51,684 nt of DNA from a virus. The stretch is taken from positions 1 through 51,684 of IMG/VR virus record IMGVR_UViG_3300042288_001152; one strand, written 5' to 3'. The position numbers were made by a program, and so were the translations under genes. Below the pieces are notes generated by a model. The model saw only the letters and a program-made list of their open reading frames with translations, did not search any database and had not been told where the DNA came from. Positions 39,149 to 46,168 of this stretch are shown piece after piece; position 1 is the stretch's first letter; every line of letters starts with the position of its first letter.

Positions 39149-39420
39149 TGAATGCAGAAGACATTGGGCTCCCACCTCATTTGCAACGCATGGTCAATGC
39201 AGGTGTTAGTGGATTAGATATAATGCACGGAGAACTAAAGAATCTAATGTTAATTGCTGAGCAAGACCTAGCAAGCGCATTAGAACAGGAGGAATTGTCT
39301 GAAGAGGCAATGGATTCCATGGTCCGCACAGAATGTGAAGGGCGCCTAGACATGCTAGTAGAACTATATAATCTAACATACCAACTATCATTTGCGATTG
39401 GAGCACGGGATGAAGCCTGA
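39148..39420 (+). CDS. 90-residue helical protein
   Basis: It begins MNAEDIGLPPHLQRMVNAGV, and the rest is acidic helices (ALEQEELSEEAMDSMVRTEC). It overlaps the next gene by 11 nt. The function is unknown. Confidence 0.6.
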   Translation: MNAEDIGLPPHLQRMVNAGVSGLDIMHGELKNLMLIAEQDLASALEQEELSEEAMDSMVRTECEGRLDMLVELYNLTYQLSFAIGARDEA

Positions 39421-39724
39421 CGATAAAGATAAACTAAACAAATGTTTAGAGATTCTAGACAGCACTGACTTAGGTCTATCATTAGTTTGGTTGTGGACAT
39501 GGTCGACAATTGACAATATCTTAAATGATGACAACTACAAGGCCAAGGTAACCAAGGACCAGATGTGGGACCACCTCTGCGAGGCTGTGGAGGCTGGCCA
39601 AGGGTTCTCTTTGGAGTGGGGAGCAGAACAACATCAAGAAGAAGTTTTAGACTGGATGTTAAACAGGGACTACATCGTAGACCCCGAAGATGAAGATGAG
39701 GAGGACGAAGATGAAGATGAGTGA
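39410..39724 (+). CDS. 104-residue protein with acidic tail
   Basis: The start is ATG 39410 after GGAG; a TTG six codons earlier is in frame. A Trp-rich core (LVWLWTWSTIDNILNDD, KDQMWDHLCEAVEAGQG) is followed by a C-terminal run of Asp and Glu. A DNA-mimic-like or Ca-binding tail is possible. The function is unknown. Confidence 0.6.
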   Translation: MKPDDKDKLNKCLEILDSTDLGLSLVWLWTWSTIDNILNDDNYKAKVTKDQMWDHLCEAVEAGQGFSLEWGAEQHQEEVLDWMLNRDYIVDPEDEDEEDEDEDE

Positions 39725-39851
39725 TGACTATATTAATGATCAATTAAACAAGGCTCAACAATTGCTATGGGGTGGCAGCGAAACTGAAAACATCGAAGCC
39801 CATAACATTATATCTAAACTAATTAAAGACAGAATAGAACAAGTTTCATAA
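39717..39851 (+). CDS. 44-residue protein
   Basis: It begins MSDDYINDQLNKAQQLLWGG and is helical. It overlaps the previous gene by 8 nt within the acidic tail. It is the last gene before a canonical promoter. Confidence 0.52.
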   Translation: MSDDYINDQLNKAQQLLWGGSETENIEAHNIISKLIKDRIEQVS

Positions 39852-39879
39852 GGGCAGAAAAAATGGTTTACGGCGACTA

Positions 39880-39908
39880 TTTACAATTCCGTGGAAAGTT
39901 GCTATAAT
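39880..39908 (+). promoter_or_regulatory. Canonical sigma70 promoter
   Basis: TTTACA (39880-39885), a 17-bp spacer and TATAAT (39903-39908) preceded by TGC. Unlike the rest of the block it has a normal -35 and no TGTCAG. Confidence 0.72.
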
Positions 39909-39942
39909 TAACAAAACAACTATCTCTTGAAAGGGGATTAAA

Positions 39943-40092
39943 ATGACAACAAAGCGTGAATATCTAAAGCAGCAGGGCATTACAGTTGGTGTGCGTGGGC
40001 GCTTCTCAGGAGCAGCCAAGGTAGCTCTAGCTGAGGCGGAGGCCAAGGGCGTTAAGTTTACTGCAGAGGCACCTGTCAAAAAGGCGAAGTAG
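39943..40092 (+). CDS. Lsr2 C-terminal-like DNA-binding mini-protein
   Basis: The protein has 49 residues. REYLKQQGITVGVRGRFSGA matches the pattern of the Lsr2 DNA-binding domain (REW...G..V..RGR.P), with RGR at 18-20 as the AT-rich minor-groove clamp. The Lsr2 N-terminal oligomerisation domain is missing. Lsr2 silences foreign AT-rich DNA in actinobacteria; a free binding domain could compete with it or bind phage DNA. It has its own strong promoter and a strong terminator, suggesting high expression. GAAAGGGG precedes ATG. Confidence 0.6.
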   Translation: MTTKREYLKQQGITVGVRGRFSGAAKVALAEAEAKGVKFTAEAPVKKAK

Positions 40093-40101
40093 TTCTGGGA
40101 C

Positions 40102-40153
40102 GGGAGTCAGGGCTTCGTTGGTCCTTGACTCCCTCCTTTATTTTTGGTACAAT
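40102..40153 (+). terminator. Terminator overlapping the next promoter
   Basis: A GGGAGTCA/TGACTCCC stem with T-rich tail (to 40145) ends the Lsr2-like message. The same bases contain TTGACT (40125-40130), spaced 17 bp from TACAAT (40148-40153), a promoter for the gene at 40179. Confidence 0.7.
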
Positions 40154-40178
40154 CAATAGTTAAAGAACAGGGGCGGAC

Positions 40179-40454
40179 ATGGCAAAGACATCATCAATCG
40201 AAACAAAGGCGGCAGAAAAAGTACTGGAGGCTATGGATAGTCATTGGTTTAATCCAACTATCATGGCACGGGAATTAGTCAATGGTTGTGGCTATTATAC
40301 TCAATCTAAGGTAATGGAACTAGTAGTAGAAATTATCAAACAAACGGCGGGACAGTTTGATAATGCGTGGGAAGAAGGGGTTACATCAGAAGCCCTATTC
40401 ATGGCAGATAGACTAAATGACTACATTGCTAACTTTGAACCAATAGAGGCATAG
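40179..40454 (+). CDS. 91-residue helical protein
   Basis: It begins MAKTSSIETKAAEKVLEAMD, then a predicted helical bundle (KVMELVVEIIKQTAGQFDNA). It is monocistronic between its own promoter and a terminator. The function is unknown. Confidence 0.65.
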   Translation: MAKTSSIETKAAEKVLEAMDSHWFNPTIMARELVNGCGYYTQSKVMELVVEIIKQTAGQFDNAWEEGVTSEALFMADRLNDYIANFEPIEA

Positions 40455-40520
40455 CCAACATATAGATCAAGACCGAAAGGATATATTTATCTAAGTATTA
40501 CTCTTGATCATATAGCCCAA

Positions 40521-40561
40521 GATATCCATAGGATCTACACAGGTCCTGTGGATATCTTTTT
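40521..40561 (+). terminator. Strong terminator ending the plus-strand block
   Basis: GATATCCA-T-AGGA pairs with TCCT-G-TGGATATC (about 13 bp) and is followed by TTTTT. One arm contains TGTGGATAT, a near DnaA box. Confidence 0.75.
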
Positions 40562-41051
40562 ATGTATGGGCATGTGGGCAAAATTATCCGTTTACGACCA
40601 AGCTTAAAAAATCGCTGGAATATTTGGCAGAATATAATAAAATGAATATAATATCTATTAAAACATATAATGAATTAGGCATAATATAGCCAGAATCTGT
40701 CAGAATTTATATCAAAATTTTATATAAAATATGTTGACAATGTGGGCCAAATATGCCTTTTACGACGCTATTGACAAATTCGCTGGAATATGCGCTATGT
40801 CTCATATAAGTCCATATGGCCCTATTGACATTACGACCATCATTATGATAAGCTCAATTACATAGTAATGTTTATCTTAGTATAACTATAGTATATGGAT
40901 CTGAATCTATAGTATATATTCTCCACTATACTCCACTTTACTCCACATTAGAAGCCTTCTAGAGGCTCATACAAGGGAGATAAAGGGGAGGGGGATATAG
41001 GAGTTAGAGACCATATTGCTATATTTTCTAGAGCTTTATCCTTGGTCTATA
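40562..41051. other. AT-rich intergenic region between convergent blocks
   Basis: No gene is seen. Two degenerate direct repeats of the type ATGTGGGC..AAA to TTTACGAC to TCGCTGGAATAT lie at about 40569-40625 and 40739-40795, resembling parts of the regulatory cassettes. Tandem short repeats lie at 40886-40950. A small inverted repeat AGCCT/AGGCT lies at about 40953-40967. Confidence 0.55.
40886..40950. repeat. Helically phased short repeats (iteron-like)
   Basis: CTATAGTATAT occurs at 40886 and 40907 (21 bp apart). Three consecutive 10-bp units CTCCACTATA, CTCCACTTTA and CTCCACATTA occupy 40921-40950. Repeats spaced by whole helical turns suggest a protein-binding array, for example at a replication origin or operator. 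Confidence 0.6.
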
Positions 41052-41408
41052 TTACTTGCTATGGACTAATTGACATTCCTTGCATACATGATCTACAAAT
41101 ATCTTAGTTGACAAGGATGTATGTTCTATCTTAGTCTTGGGATTAGTTCTCTTGAATATATCTCTTAATAGTTCTATTGGTGAAGTTCTTACTTCTTCTG
41201 GTAGCCCGCCGTGTTTGTGAAGAATTTTCAATAGGATGCCTGCGATGAATATGTCATCGCTAAATGCCATCCAGGGAAATAGTATATCAAATGGGTCAAT
41301 TGGGACAGATAGGTACATAACGCACAAAACGGCTATGATCTTTATATGTCTAGGACATCTGTCAAATTGAGCTTTATATGGCTTAAATACCTCATTAAGG
41401 TTCTTCAT
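41052..41408 (-). CDS. DUF1232 (YkvA-type) membrane protein
   Basis: The protein has 118 residues. VPIDPFDILFPWMAFSDDIF is the DUF1232 signature, embedded in two membrane segments (30-45 and 55-68). The C-terminus adds a CKEC pair. Function in membranes is unknown. Its start overlaps the stop of the oxygenase gene by 4 nt. Confidence 0.72.
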   Translation of the reverse strand: MKNLNEVFKPYKAQFDRCPRHIKIIAVLCVMYLSVPIDPFDILFPWMAFSDDIFIAGILLKILHKHGGLPEEVRTSPIELLRDIFKRTNPKTKIEHTSLSTKIFVDHVCKECQLVHSK

Positions 41409-41938
41409 TGCCAGAAGCCAACTACTATGTATTTAGTTCCTGAAATGATTGGATCAGCAGAATGAGAGAACTCTGCATTGGAAGGAAATACAAATAGGCT
41501 GCTAGCTTCTGGTTTAGTAGGTGTACCTATCTTAGTAAATGTTATGGTTCCACCTTCGTAATCATCATTTATGTATAGAACAATTGATATCTGTCTTGGG
41601 AACTCATCTGTCTGGTCTGTATGCTCTTTAAAGTATTGGCCCTTTTCGTACCTAACTACATGGTATCCTTCAAGCTTGGATATAGGGATGTTATGGTCTA
41701 AAGAGTACTGTCTAACAATTGGATCTACCTTTTCTCTCAAAAGGGCAGTAAATTCGTCATCTATTCTGCCAACGTGGGCATGTCTAATGTCTTTAGAGAC
41801 TACGCCTTCGCCATATGTTTTTACTCTAGATTCAGCAACTAATGCATCAGTCCATGTATCTTCTGGTATGTGTTTCAATGCATATTCAAGGTTAATCTCT
41901 GGTATATGTGTGATTGATATCATGTCTTTAACATTCAC
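41405..41938 (-). CDS. 2OG-Fe(II) oxygenase, P4H type
   Basis: The protein has 177 residues, one of the smallest in the set. Ligands are H106-T-D108 (KEHTDQT) and H159 (FSHSADPI), with K169 in the 2OG site and YINDDYEGGTITF at 122-134. It starts at GTG 41938 after AGG; ATG five codons in is an alternative. It is compact, with almost no extensions, and intact. Confidence 0.88.
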   Translation of the reverse strand: MNVKDMISITHIPEINLEYALKHIPEDTWTDALVAESRVKTYGEGVVSKDIRHAHVGRIDDEFTALLREKVDPIVRQYSLDHNIPISKLEGYHVVRYEKGQYFKEHTDQTDEFPRQISIVLYINDDYEGGTITFTKIGTPTKPEASSLFVFPSNAEFSHSADPIISGTKYIVVGFWQ

Positions 41939-42110
41939 AATAATGCCTATCTAAGTCAGGTACTGACTTTATGGTCTCTCCCGCCGCGAATTCACTTTCT
42001 AGGCGGTCAATATACTGCTATATATCTTCTTTATCTATATCTTCAGTTAGATCTAAGTCTTTAATATCGCCAAGATCTATGTATGCTTCAAGGTTGTCTA
42101 GTATGCCCAT
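41928..42110 (-). pseudogene. Small gene interrupted by one in-frame amber codon
   Basis: ATG 42110 opens 30 codons (MGILDNLEAYIDLGDIKDLD, then EDIDKEDI) ending at TAG 42018-42020. The same frame continues for 29 more codons (QYIDRLESEFAAGE, then DLDRHYCEC) to TAA 41928. Both halves look coding and acidic. Either a nonsense mutation split one gene or the TAG is read through. It is coupled to the upstream gene by TAATG. Confidence 0.5.
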
Positions 42111-42322
42111 TATTTAAGGAACGTACCTTTCCATATAGACTTCTCTACCTGACCTGCTTCAGATAGATCCTCCGCCTTTTCAATAGGCACACAATTAGGT
42201 ACCTGCTTGCCGTTTTTATCTTTCATGCCTCTTTGGGTGTAGCCCCTCCAGCATGCCTTTTCAATGTTATCCCACTTGTCTTCGTCTTCGTTATCTGATA
42301 AGTAATCCATTGTATTGTCCAT
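42110..42322 (-). CDS. Small conserved phage protein
   Basis: The protein has 70 residues. WDNIEKACWRGYTQRGMKDK, followed by QVPNCVP, is a motif common in small cyanophage and actinophage proteins of unknown function. The ATG follows an extended -10 box by six bases. Confidence 0.68.
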   Translation of the reverse strand: MDNTMDYLSDNEDEDKWDNIEKACWRGYTQRGMKDKNGKQVPNCVPIEKAEDLSEAGQVEKSIWKGTFLK

Positions 42323-42328
42323 GTTATC

Positions 42329-42337
42329 ATTATAGCA
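42329..42337 (-). promoter_or_regulatory. Extended -10 promoter, leaderless
   Basis: TGCTATAAT on the minus strand ends six bases before ATG 42322. Confidence 0.6.
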
Positions 42338-42352
42338 TTTGTTGTCACATAG

Positions 42353-42389
42353 TGACTAGATGCTCTCTACCGCCGCACTTTTTCGCACT
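42353..42389 (-). repeat. Dispersed ~40-bp element, copy 2
   Basis: On the minus strand it begins AGTGCGAAAAAGTGCGGCGG and ends TAGTCA, matching 24648-24689 apart from small gaps. It lies after the stop of an oxygenase gene, like copy 1. Confidence 0.55.
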
Positions 42390-42403
42390 AAATGGGGCCT
42401 ATA

Positions 42404-43042
42404 TTAATTTAAATATGTAATGTCTGTAGATATTCTAGTGCCACTAATAACAGGATTCACATAATGCCAGCGTTGTGAATCAAATATAGCTACATGGCCA
42501 GCTGAAGGCTTTATAACTATGTCATTATTCTTTTGTAAGCTAGGGTCTTTATGAATAGAATCTTTATCTACAAAAACAAGATCGTCCTTTTCTACAAAAC
42601 CAAGCTCTCCGCCTTCAAAGTCCGAAGAAAGGTACAGCACAATACTTACTGCGGGGACTATCGTTTCTCCATCAGAATCCCATGAATCAGAATGATATCC
42701 AATAAAAGCTCCAACATCGTATGTCTTAATCCAATATACTGGTATAGATATTGTATACTTTCCCATATCTAAACCAAAATGATTGGTGTAAATTTCCATT
42801 GCTCTTATCATTACTGGATGAATTTTTTTAAATGCTTCTTTGGATATTTTTATTTTTTCGGCATCTTCTTGTCTGGGACTCCATTCATTACCATCAATTA
42901 CAGTATGTGCACCTAAACGACTGGTACCTTTCTCTAATAATTCTGATTTAGAAAGATTTAAAAGCTCATCTATATCTTCTTGAGAAATGCAATTGCTTAG
43001 ATAAAGTCCGTAGTCTTTTATTTCCTGCACTATATTGAACAT
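42404..43042 (-). CDS. 2OG-Fe(II) oxygenase, P4H type
   Basis: The start is ATG 43042, six bases after a TATAAT box (43049-43054); a GTG five codons upstream overlaps that box. The protein has 212 residues. Ligands are H117-S-D119 (GYHSDSWD) and H193 (RWHYVNPV), with R203 in the 2OG site and LSSDFEGGELGF in the core. A 25-residue insert between core strands is rich in Asp and Lys. All active-site residues are present. Confidence 0.87.
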   Translation of the reverse strand: MFNIVQEIKDYGLYLSNCISQEDIDELLNLSKSELLEKGTSRLGAHTVIDGNEWSPRQEDAEKIKISKEAFKKIHPVMIRAMEIYTNHFGLDMGKYTISIPVYWIKTYDVGAFIGYHSDSWDSDGETIVPAVSIVLYLSSDFEGGELGFVEKDDLVFVDKDSIHKDPSLQKNNDIVIKPSAGHVAIFDSQRWHYVNPVISGTRISTDITYLN

Positions 43043-43048
43043 AGTACT

Positions 43049-43054
43049 ATTATA
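43049..43054 (-). promoter_or_regulatory. -10 box, leaderless
   Basis: TATAAT on the minus strand ends six bases before ATG 43042. There is no clear -35. Confidence 0.45.
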
Positions 43055-43056
43055 CA

Positions 43057-43293
43057 CTATAACGGTATTTCATTTACTGGCTCTTTGGACCAATGTATAT
43101 ATGATCTAATATAGACTACAGCATAAGCAAGGGCTGCAAATATAAAGCCGTACTGCTCAGTAGTAAGAGCATACACTATCCAAAGAAACTCATTGAACAA
43201 TAATAGTAGCCAACCCCAAATAGCTTTTCTACCCACAAAAAATATTCCAGTTACACCAATTGCTGCTAGTATCCATGACCAGTATTGCATCAT
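43057..43293 (-). CDS. Small membrane protein
   Basis: The protein has 78 residues with three hydrophobic segments (WILAAIGVTGIFFVG, WLLLLFNEFLWIVYAL, GFIFAALAYAVVYI). It starts at an ATGA overlap. Such small proteins of unknown role occur in T4-like and cyanophage genomes. Confidence 0.65.
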   Translation of the reverse strand: MMQYWSWILAAIGVTGIFFVGRKAIWGWLLLLFNEFLWIVYALTTEQYGFIFAALAYAVVYIRSYIHWSKEPVNEIPL

Positions 43294-43568
43294 TTTGTTA
43301 CCCCCTCATCTGCTTCTCTTAGCCATTGATCTTCCCATAGACCTATAAGAGACTTGTTGCCAATGTCATCAAAATAGTAACGTCTTGCGTTACTATTATA
43401 TGTCCAACCATACCACATGTCGCCTTCCATCCAGCTCAATGAGCCTGTATTCATTGAATCTGGATCGTTCATAATGCTATCTATATGATCATACATATGC
43501 ACCTCATCAAAAATAGCATCTCTTAAAGGAGACCACCAAAATAATTTATTTACTAACCAATTAATCAT
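43290..43568 (-). CDS. 92-residue Trp-rich protein
   Basis: It begins MINWLVNKLFWWSPLRDAIF, then GDMWYGWTYNSNARRYYFDD. It is rich in Trp, Tyr and Asp. It overlaps both neighbours. The function is unknown. Confidence 0.6.
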   Translation of the reverse strand: MINWLVNKLFWWSPLRDAIFDEVHMYDHIDSIMNDPDSMNTGSLSWMEGDMWYGWTYNSNARRYYFDDIGNKSLIGLWEDQWLREADEGVTK

Positions 43569-43779
43569 TTGTCCACTTTAGCTGCAATATCTGTTCAGAC
43601 ATTTCTGGGTAAGATATAGCAAGCCTTTCTAATTCTTTATTGTATCTTCTCTTGCTTCCGTAAGACTTGGCTCTTTCAAGGCGTACGAGTACCTTTGTGG
43701 CTTCTTTTGGCATAGACACTTTGCTGGGCCTTACTTTACAAGTGCTAAGCATTGCTGATTCTCTAGCTGACTTTGTCAT
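43561..43779 (-). CDS. Small basic protein
   Basis: The start is ATG 43779 with AGGA 6-7 nt upstream; a longer frame from 43809 overlaps the previous gene. The protein has 72 residues, Lys/Arg-rich (RLERAKSYGSKRRYNKELER), and may bind nucleic acid. Confidence 0.58.
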   Translation of the reverse strand: MTKSARESAMLSTCKVRPSKVSMPKEATKVLVRLERAKSYGSKRRYNKELERLAISYPEMSEQILQLKWTND

Positions 43780-43873
43780 CGTTGTCCTTTTCCCACGTAA
43801 GCTTGCCATCTTTGTATACTGGCCAATACCCTAATGACCGCCAGTCCATCTTCATAATCTTAGGCTCTTTCAT
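43763..43873 (-). CDS. 36-residue protein
   Basis: It begins MKEPKIMKMDWRSLGYWPVY, then KDGKLTWEKD. TAATG couples it to the preceding gene, and it overlaps the next by 17 nt. The function is unknown. Confidence 0.52.
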   Translation of the reverse strand: MKEPKIMKMDWRSLGYWPVYKDGKLTWEKDNDDKVS

Positions 43874-44016
43874 TATAAAGAATTTCTAATCTGGTCTGCA
43901 ATAAATGCCTGTTTTCTTTCAAATGCACTTATCTTAGGCTTAGATGCTAGCCTCTTCAGATTCTTTTTTTGACGCTTCATTTTAGACTGAGAGGCTGGTA
44001 CATTATTTTTTTTCAT
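43873..44016 (-). CDS. Highly basic 47-residue protein
   Basis: It begins MKKNNVPASQSKMKRQKKNL and continues KRLASKPK. ATG lies six bases after the -10 of a perfect consensus promoter, so it should be abundant. Composition suggests nucleic-acid binding. Confidence 0.58.
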   Translation of the reverse strand: MKKNNVPASQSKMKRQKKNLKRLASKPKISAFERKQAFIADQIRNSL

Positions 44017-44022
44017 ATATTT

Positions 44023-44051
44023 ATTATACTATTTACAGGAATAGGTGTCAA
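44023..44051 (-). promoter_or_regulatory. Perfect consensus sigma70 promoter, leaderless
   Basis: TTGACA (44046-44051), exactly 17 bp, TATAAT (44023-44028), then six bases to ATG 44016. Confidence 0.82.
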
Positions 44052-44062
44052 TACGTTTAAGA

Positions 44063-44608
44063 TTAATTTATAAACTTTACTGCAAAAGATAGTGCTGCTC
44101 TTGGCATCAATGGCACAATCTCATGCATAAGGCCAGCTGGTACAAATATTACGTCTCCTGGCTCTAAAACAAATTCTTTTTCTAAATCATCTACTAGTAT
44201 GCACCACTTAGCACTACCAACTGCTTGAACATAAAAAATTAAACAGTTATCGCTATGACGAGAAGTAGTTTTTTGAGAGTCTGCAAAATTCATTAAACTC
44301 ATTGTAACAAAAGGCTCTAGATTTAAAGTTTTTAAAAAATTAATTATTTCTGGGAGCCCTTTGTAAGGATATTTGTTTGAATGATCTATACCTATGGTTA
44401 GCTTGTCATAAAATCTAACATGGTTTACTCTTTCAAAGTTTAGTAGTGGGGGCTCTTTTGTGTAAGAATCATCTTTAATGGCGCTATTAATATTATTAAT
44501 AAAGTCAGACCAATCAGGCAACACAGATACTTGTTTTTTTGCATAAAGAGGTGTTTTATCTTCAAAAGCTTTCTTTATCTGACTACTGGTAATTAACTTT
44601 TTTTTCAT
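44063..44608 (-). CDS. JmjC/cupin-like Fe(II) oxygenase
   Basis: The protein has 181 residues. TSRHSDNCLIFYVQAVGSAK gives H118-x-D120, and LEPGDVIFVPAGLMHEIVPL gives H162. The layout is the same as the gene at 25703, but sequence similarity is limited to the core. It has a longer helical N-terminus. The substrate is unknown. The gene is followed by the promoter at 44023. Confidence 0.72.
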   Translation of the reverse strand: MKKKLITSSQIKKAFEDKTPLYAKKQVSVLPDWSDFINNINSAIKDDSYTKEPPLLNFERVNHVRFYDKLTIGIDHSNKYPYKGLPEIINFLKTLNLEPFVTMSLMNFADSQKTTSRHSDNCLIFYVQAVGSAKWCILVDDLEKEFVLEPGDVIFVPAGLMHEIVPLMPRAALSFAVKFIN

Positions 44609-44616
44609 AATTAATT

Positions 44617-45075
44617 CTACTTAAGAATTTGGCTAATAAATCCATCTATTTGTTCTGGGGTTGTTCCTGGACCCATTGATCTAAACTGATCATCAATTAA
44701 AAATTTAGTAAAGTTCCACGGGACTTCATCAAAATCAGATTGTGATACTAAATATTTAAATAGTGGGTGAGCATTATCTCCATTTACCTCAACTTTTGTT
44801 GACATAAGGAAGTCTACCCCATAGTTTGTTTGGCAAAATTCTTTGATCTCTGCATCGGTCCCAGGCTCTTGCTCTCCAAATTGATTACATGGGAAGCCAA
44901 TTACTACCAAGCCCTTATCTGCATATTTCTTGTGAAGTGCCTGCAAACCTTCATATTGTGTAGTGAAACCACAACGGCTTGCTACATTTACAAGGAGCAA
45001 CAGCTTGCCTTTAAATTGTCCTAAATCTACTTCGTTACCATTGTTATCTGTAAAGCTATAATCAAATGCTGACAT
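44617..45075 (-). CDS. Glutathione peroxidase-family protein
   Basis: The start is ATG 45075 after GAAAGG; a longer frame from 45117 includes promoter sequence. The protein has 152 residues. VNVASRCGFTTQYEGLQAL has the catalytic C35, GFPCNQFGEQEPG has C63 and Q65, and VPWNFTKF gives the Trp. It reduces peroxides; the Cys type usually uses thioredoxin. It has its own promoter. Phage-borne examples are uncommon. It would complement the AhpC/AhpD pair nearby. Confidence 0.9.
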   Translation of the reverse strand: MSAFDYSFTDNNGNEVDLGQFKGKLLLLVNVASRCGFTTQYEGLQALHKKYADKGLVVIGFPCNQFGEQEPGTDAEIKEFCQTNYGVDFLMSTKVEVNGDNAHPLFKYLVSQSDFDEVPWNFTKFLIDDQFRSMGPGTTPEQIDGFISQILK

Positions 45076-45116
45076 GTTAGTCCTTTCAAGTAAAAGCAGG
45101 ATCGCTTTATATAACA

Positions 45117-45145
45117 ATAATACTATTATAGGGTGTATTTGTCAA
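45117..45145 (-). promoter_or_regulatory. Sigma70 promoter of the peroxidase gene
   Basis: TTGACA (45140-45145), a 17-bp spacer and TATTAT (45117-45122) on the minus strand, with a 41-nt leader containing GAAAGG. Confidence 0.7.
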
Positions 45146-45366
45146 GAGGAGTAGCGTTCTTCGTCTAATATTATTTCATAATATAGCATGTCTGGCAGAT
45201 CGTGTCCCGCCTTCAAATGATCCTCTATATGTATGAATAAATGTTCATCATCTTTTATTACTTCAGATTTGGCTTCATCTGATAGCCAGCATGCCGCACA
45301 ACATATATATCCATCTACATGAGAATAGATATAGATATCGCTATCCCAGAACCTGCTGTAAGCCAC
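45142..45366 (-). CDS. 74-residue protein of a common phage family
   Basis: It starts at GTG 45366. SDIYIYSHVDGYICCAACWL, then HIEDHLKAGHDLP, resembles a small family seen in many actinophages, with a CC..C cluster and two His near the C-terminus, probably zinc-binding. The function is unknown. Confidence 0.65.
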   Translation of the reverse strand: MAYSRFWDSDIYIYSHVDGYICCAACWLSDEAKSEVIKDDEHLFIHIEDHLKAGHDLPDMLYYEIILDEERYSS

Positions 45367-45368
45367 AA

Positions 45369-45494
45369 CTATCCCATATACTTTAAATGAAAATGTTTTT
45401 CACAAACGTCTATAACTTTGCCAGTTTTAGGCTCTGGCTCTGAATACTTGCTTTCTGATGGACAATAAAAGCATGGCGGAATATTTGTGTTCAT
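45369..45494 (-). CDS. 41-residue zinc-binding peptide
   Basis: CFYC at the N-terminus and CEKHFHL at the C-terminus make a C-x2-C ... C-x2-H knuckle. The ATG lies six bases after TGGTATAAT. It precedes the 74-residue gene. Confidence 0.57.
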   Translation of the reverse strand: MNTNIPPCFYCPSESKYSEPEPKTGKVIDVCEKHFHLKYMG

Positions 45495-45500
45495 ATGTAT

Positions 45501-45509
45501 ATTATACCA
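45501..45509 (-). promoter_or_regulatory. Extended -10 promoter, leaderless
   Basis: TGGTATAAT on the minus strand overlaps the end of the upstream gene and ends six bases before ATG 45494. Confidence 0.6.
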
Positions 45510-45630
45510 GATTTACTTCAATCATATTTAGACACCTGTCGCACACATCATAAGTTTTGCCAGTAAATGGGCAAGCACCTGCCCTCTTAAGCTTGTGTCC
45601 AACAATTTTACAATAAACTGATTTAAACAC
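45502..45630 (-). CDS. 42-residue zinc-finger peptide
   Basis: It starts at GTG 45630 with GGAG upstream, overlapping the kinase gene by 8 nt. Cys at positions 7 and 20 and a CDRC pair suggest a zinc finger; the protein is basic. Its stop overlaps the next promoter. Confidence 0.52.
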   Translation of the reverse strand: MFKSVYCKIVGHKLKRAGACPFTGKTYDVCDRCLNMIEVNLV

Positions 45631-46168
45631 TGTGTTTCTCCAACAACATGTCTATAACATTATTTAAGTCTAGTACGCTATAATCATTATCAATAATGTG
45701 ATTAAAGTTATAGTTATCTAAATCTAATTCGGAAGAGTGATCTGTTACTGGGCCTACCCCATACCTATTTATTCTCCACACTTGGCCGCCTACTGCTTTT
45801 ATAGCATCTGCTTCGTTTTTAAATCTTACATCACTTATAACAACTTTATCTTCTGTCATGCTTTTTAATGCAAGTTCCACCCAAAAATTAATACCAAACA
45901 TGTCTCTTCCTACTTCTGTTCCGAATACTTGTAGCAGCCTGCGTATCTCTGGGTGAGAGTCTTTAGCTTGGTCTAAGCCATAGGTATCTACCAAATCTTT
46001 GTATCTAAAATTACCTATTTTATCTGAATGAACTATTGGATTAAGTTTATACATAGCATCTTTCATTGGAGCTGCAAATGAGTACCTAGTGAATCCATAT
46101 TTGTTTACTAAATGGTCCGCAGCAGTATCTTTACCAGACCTTGCATATCCAGATAAACCAATTATCAT
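45623..46168 (-). CDS. Deoxynucleoside monophosphate kinase-like protein
   Basis: The protein has 181 residues. GLSGYARSGKDTAADHLV (4-21) is a P-loop, FAAPMKDAMYKL and LLQVFGTEVGRDMFGINFWV form the lid and NMP-binding regions, and VVISDVRFKNEADAIKAVGG is the Walker B-like strand, as in phage dNMP kinases. It phosphorylates dNMPs for DNA synthesis, fitting with the RNR upstream. The start overlaps the oxygenase stop by 4 nt. Confidence 0.85.
   Translation of the reverse strand: MIIGLSGYARSGKDTAADHLVNKYGFTRYSFAAPMKDAMYKLNPIVHSDKIGNFRYKDLVDTYGLDQAKDSHPEIRRLLQVFGTEVGRDMFGINFWVELALKSMTEDKVVISDVRFKNEADAIKAVGGQVWRINRYGVGPVTDHSSELDLDNYNFNHIIDNDYSVLDLNNVIDMLLEKHSV

Noticed and set aside
39177-39743. 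188-codon minus-strand frame
   Set aside because: It lies antisense to three coupled plus-strand genes and is low-complexity where those encode acidic residues.
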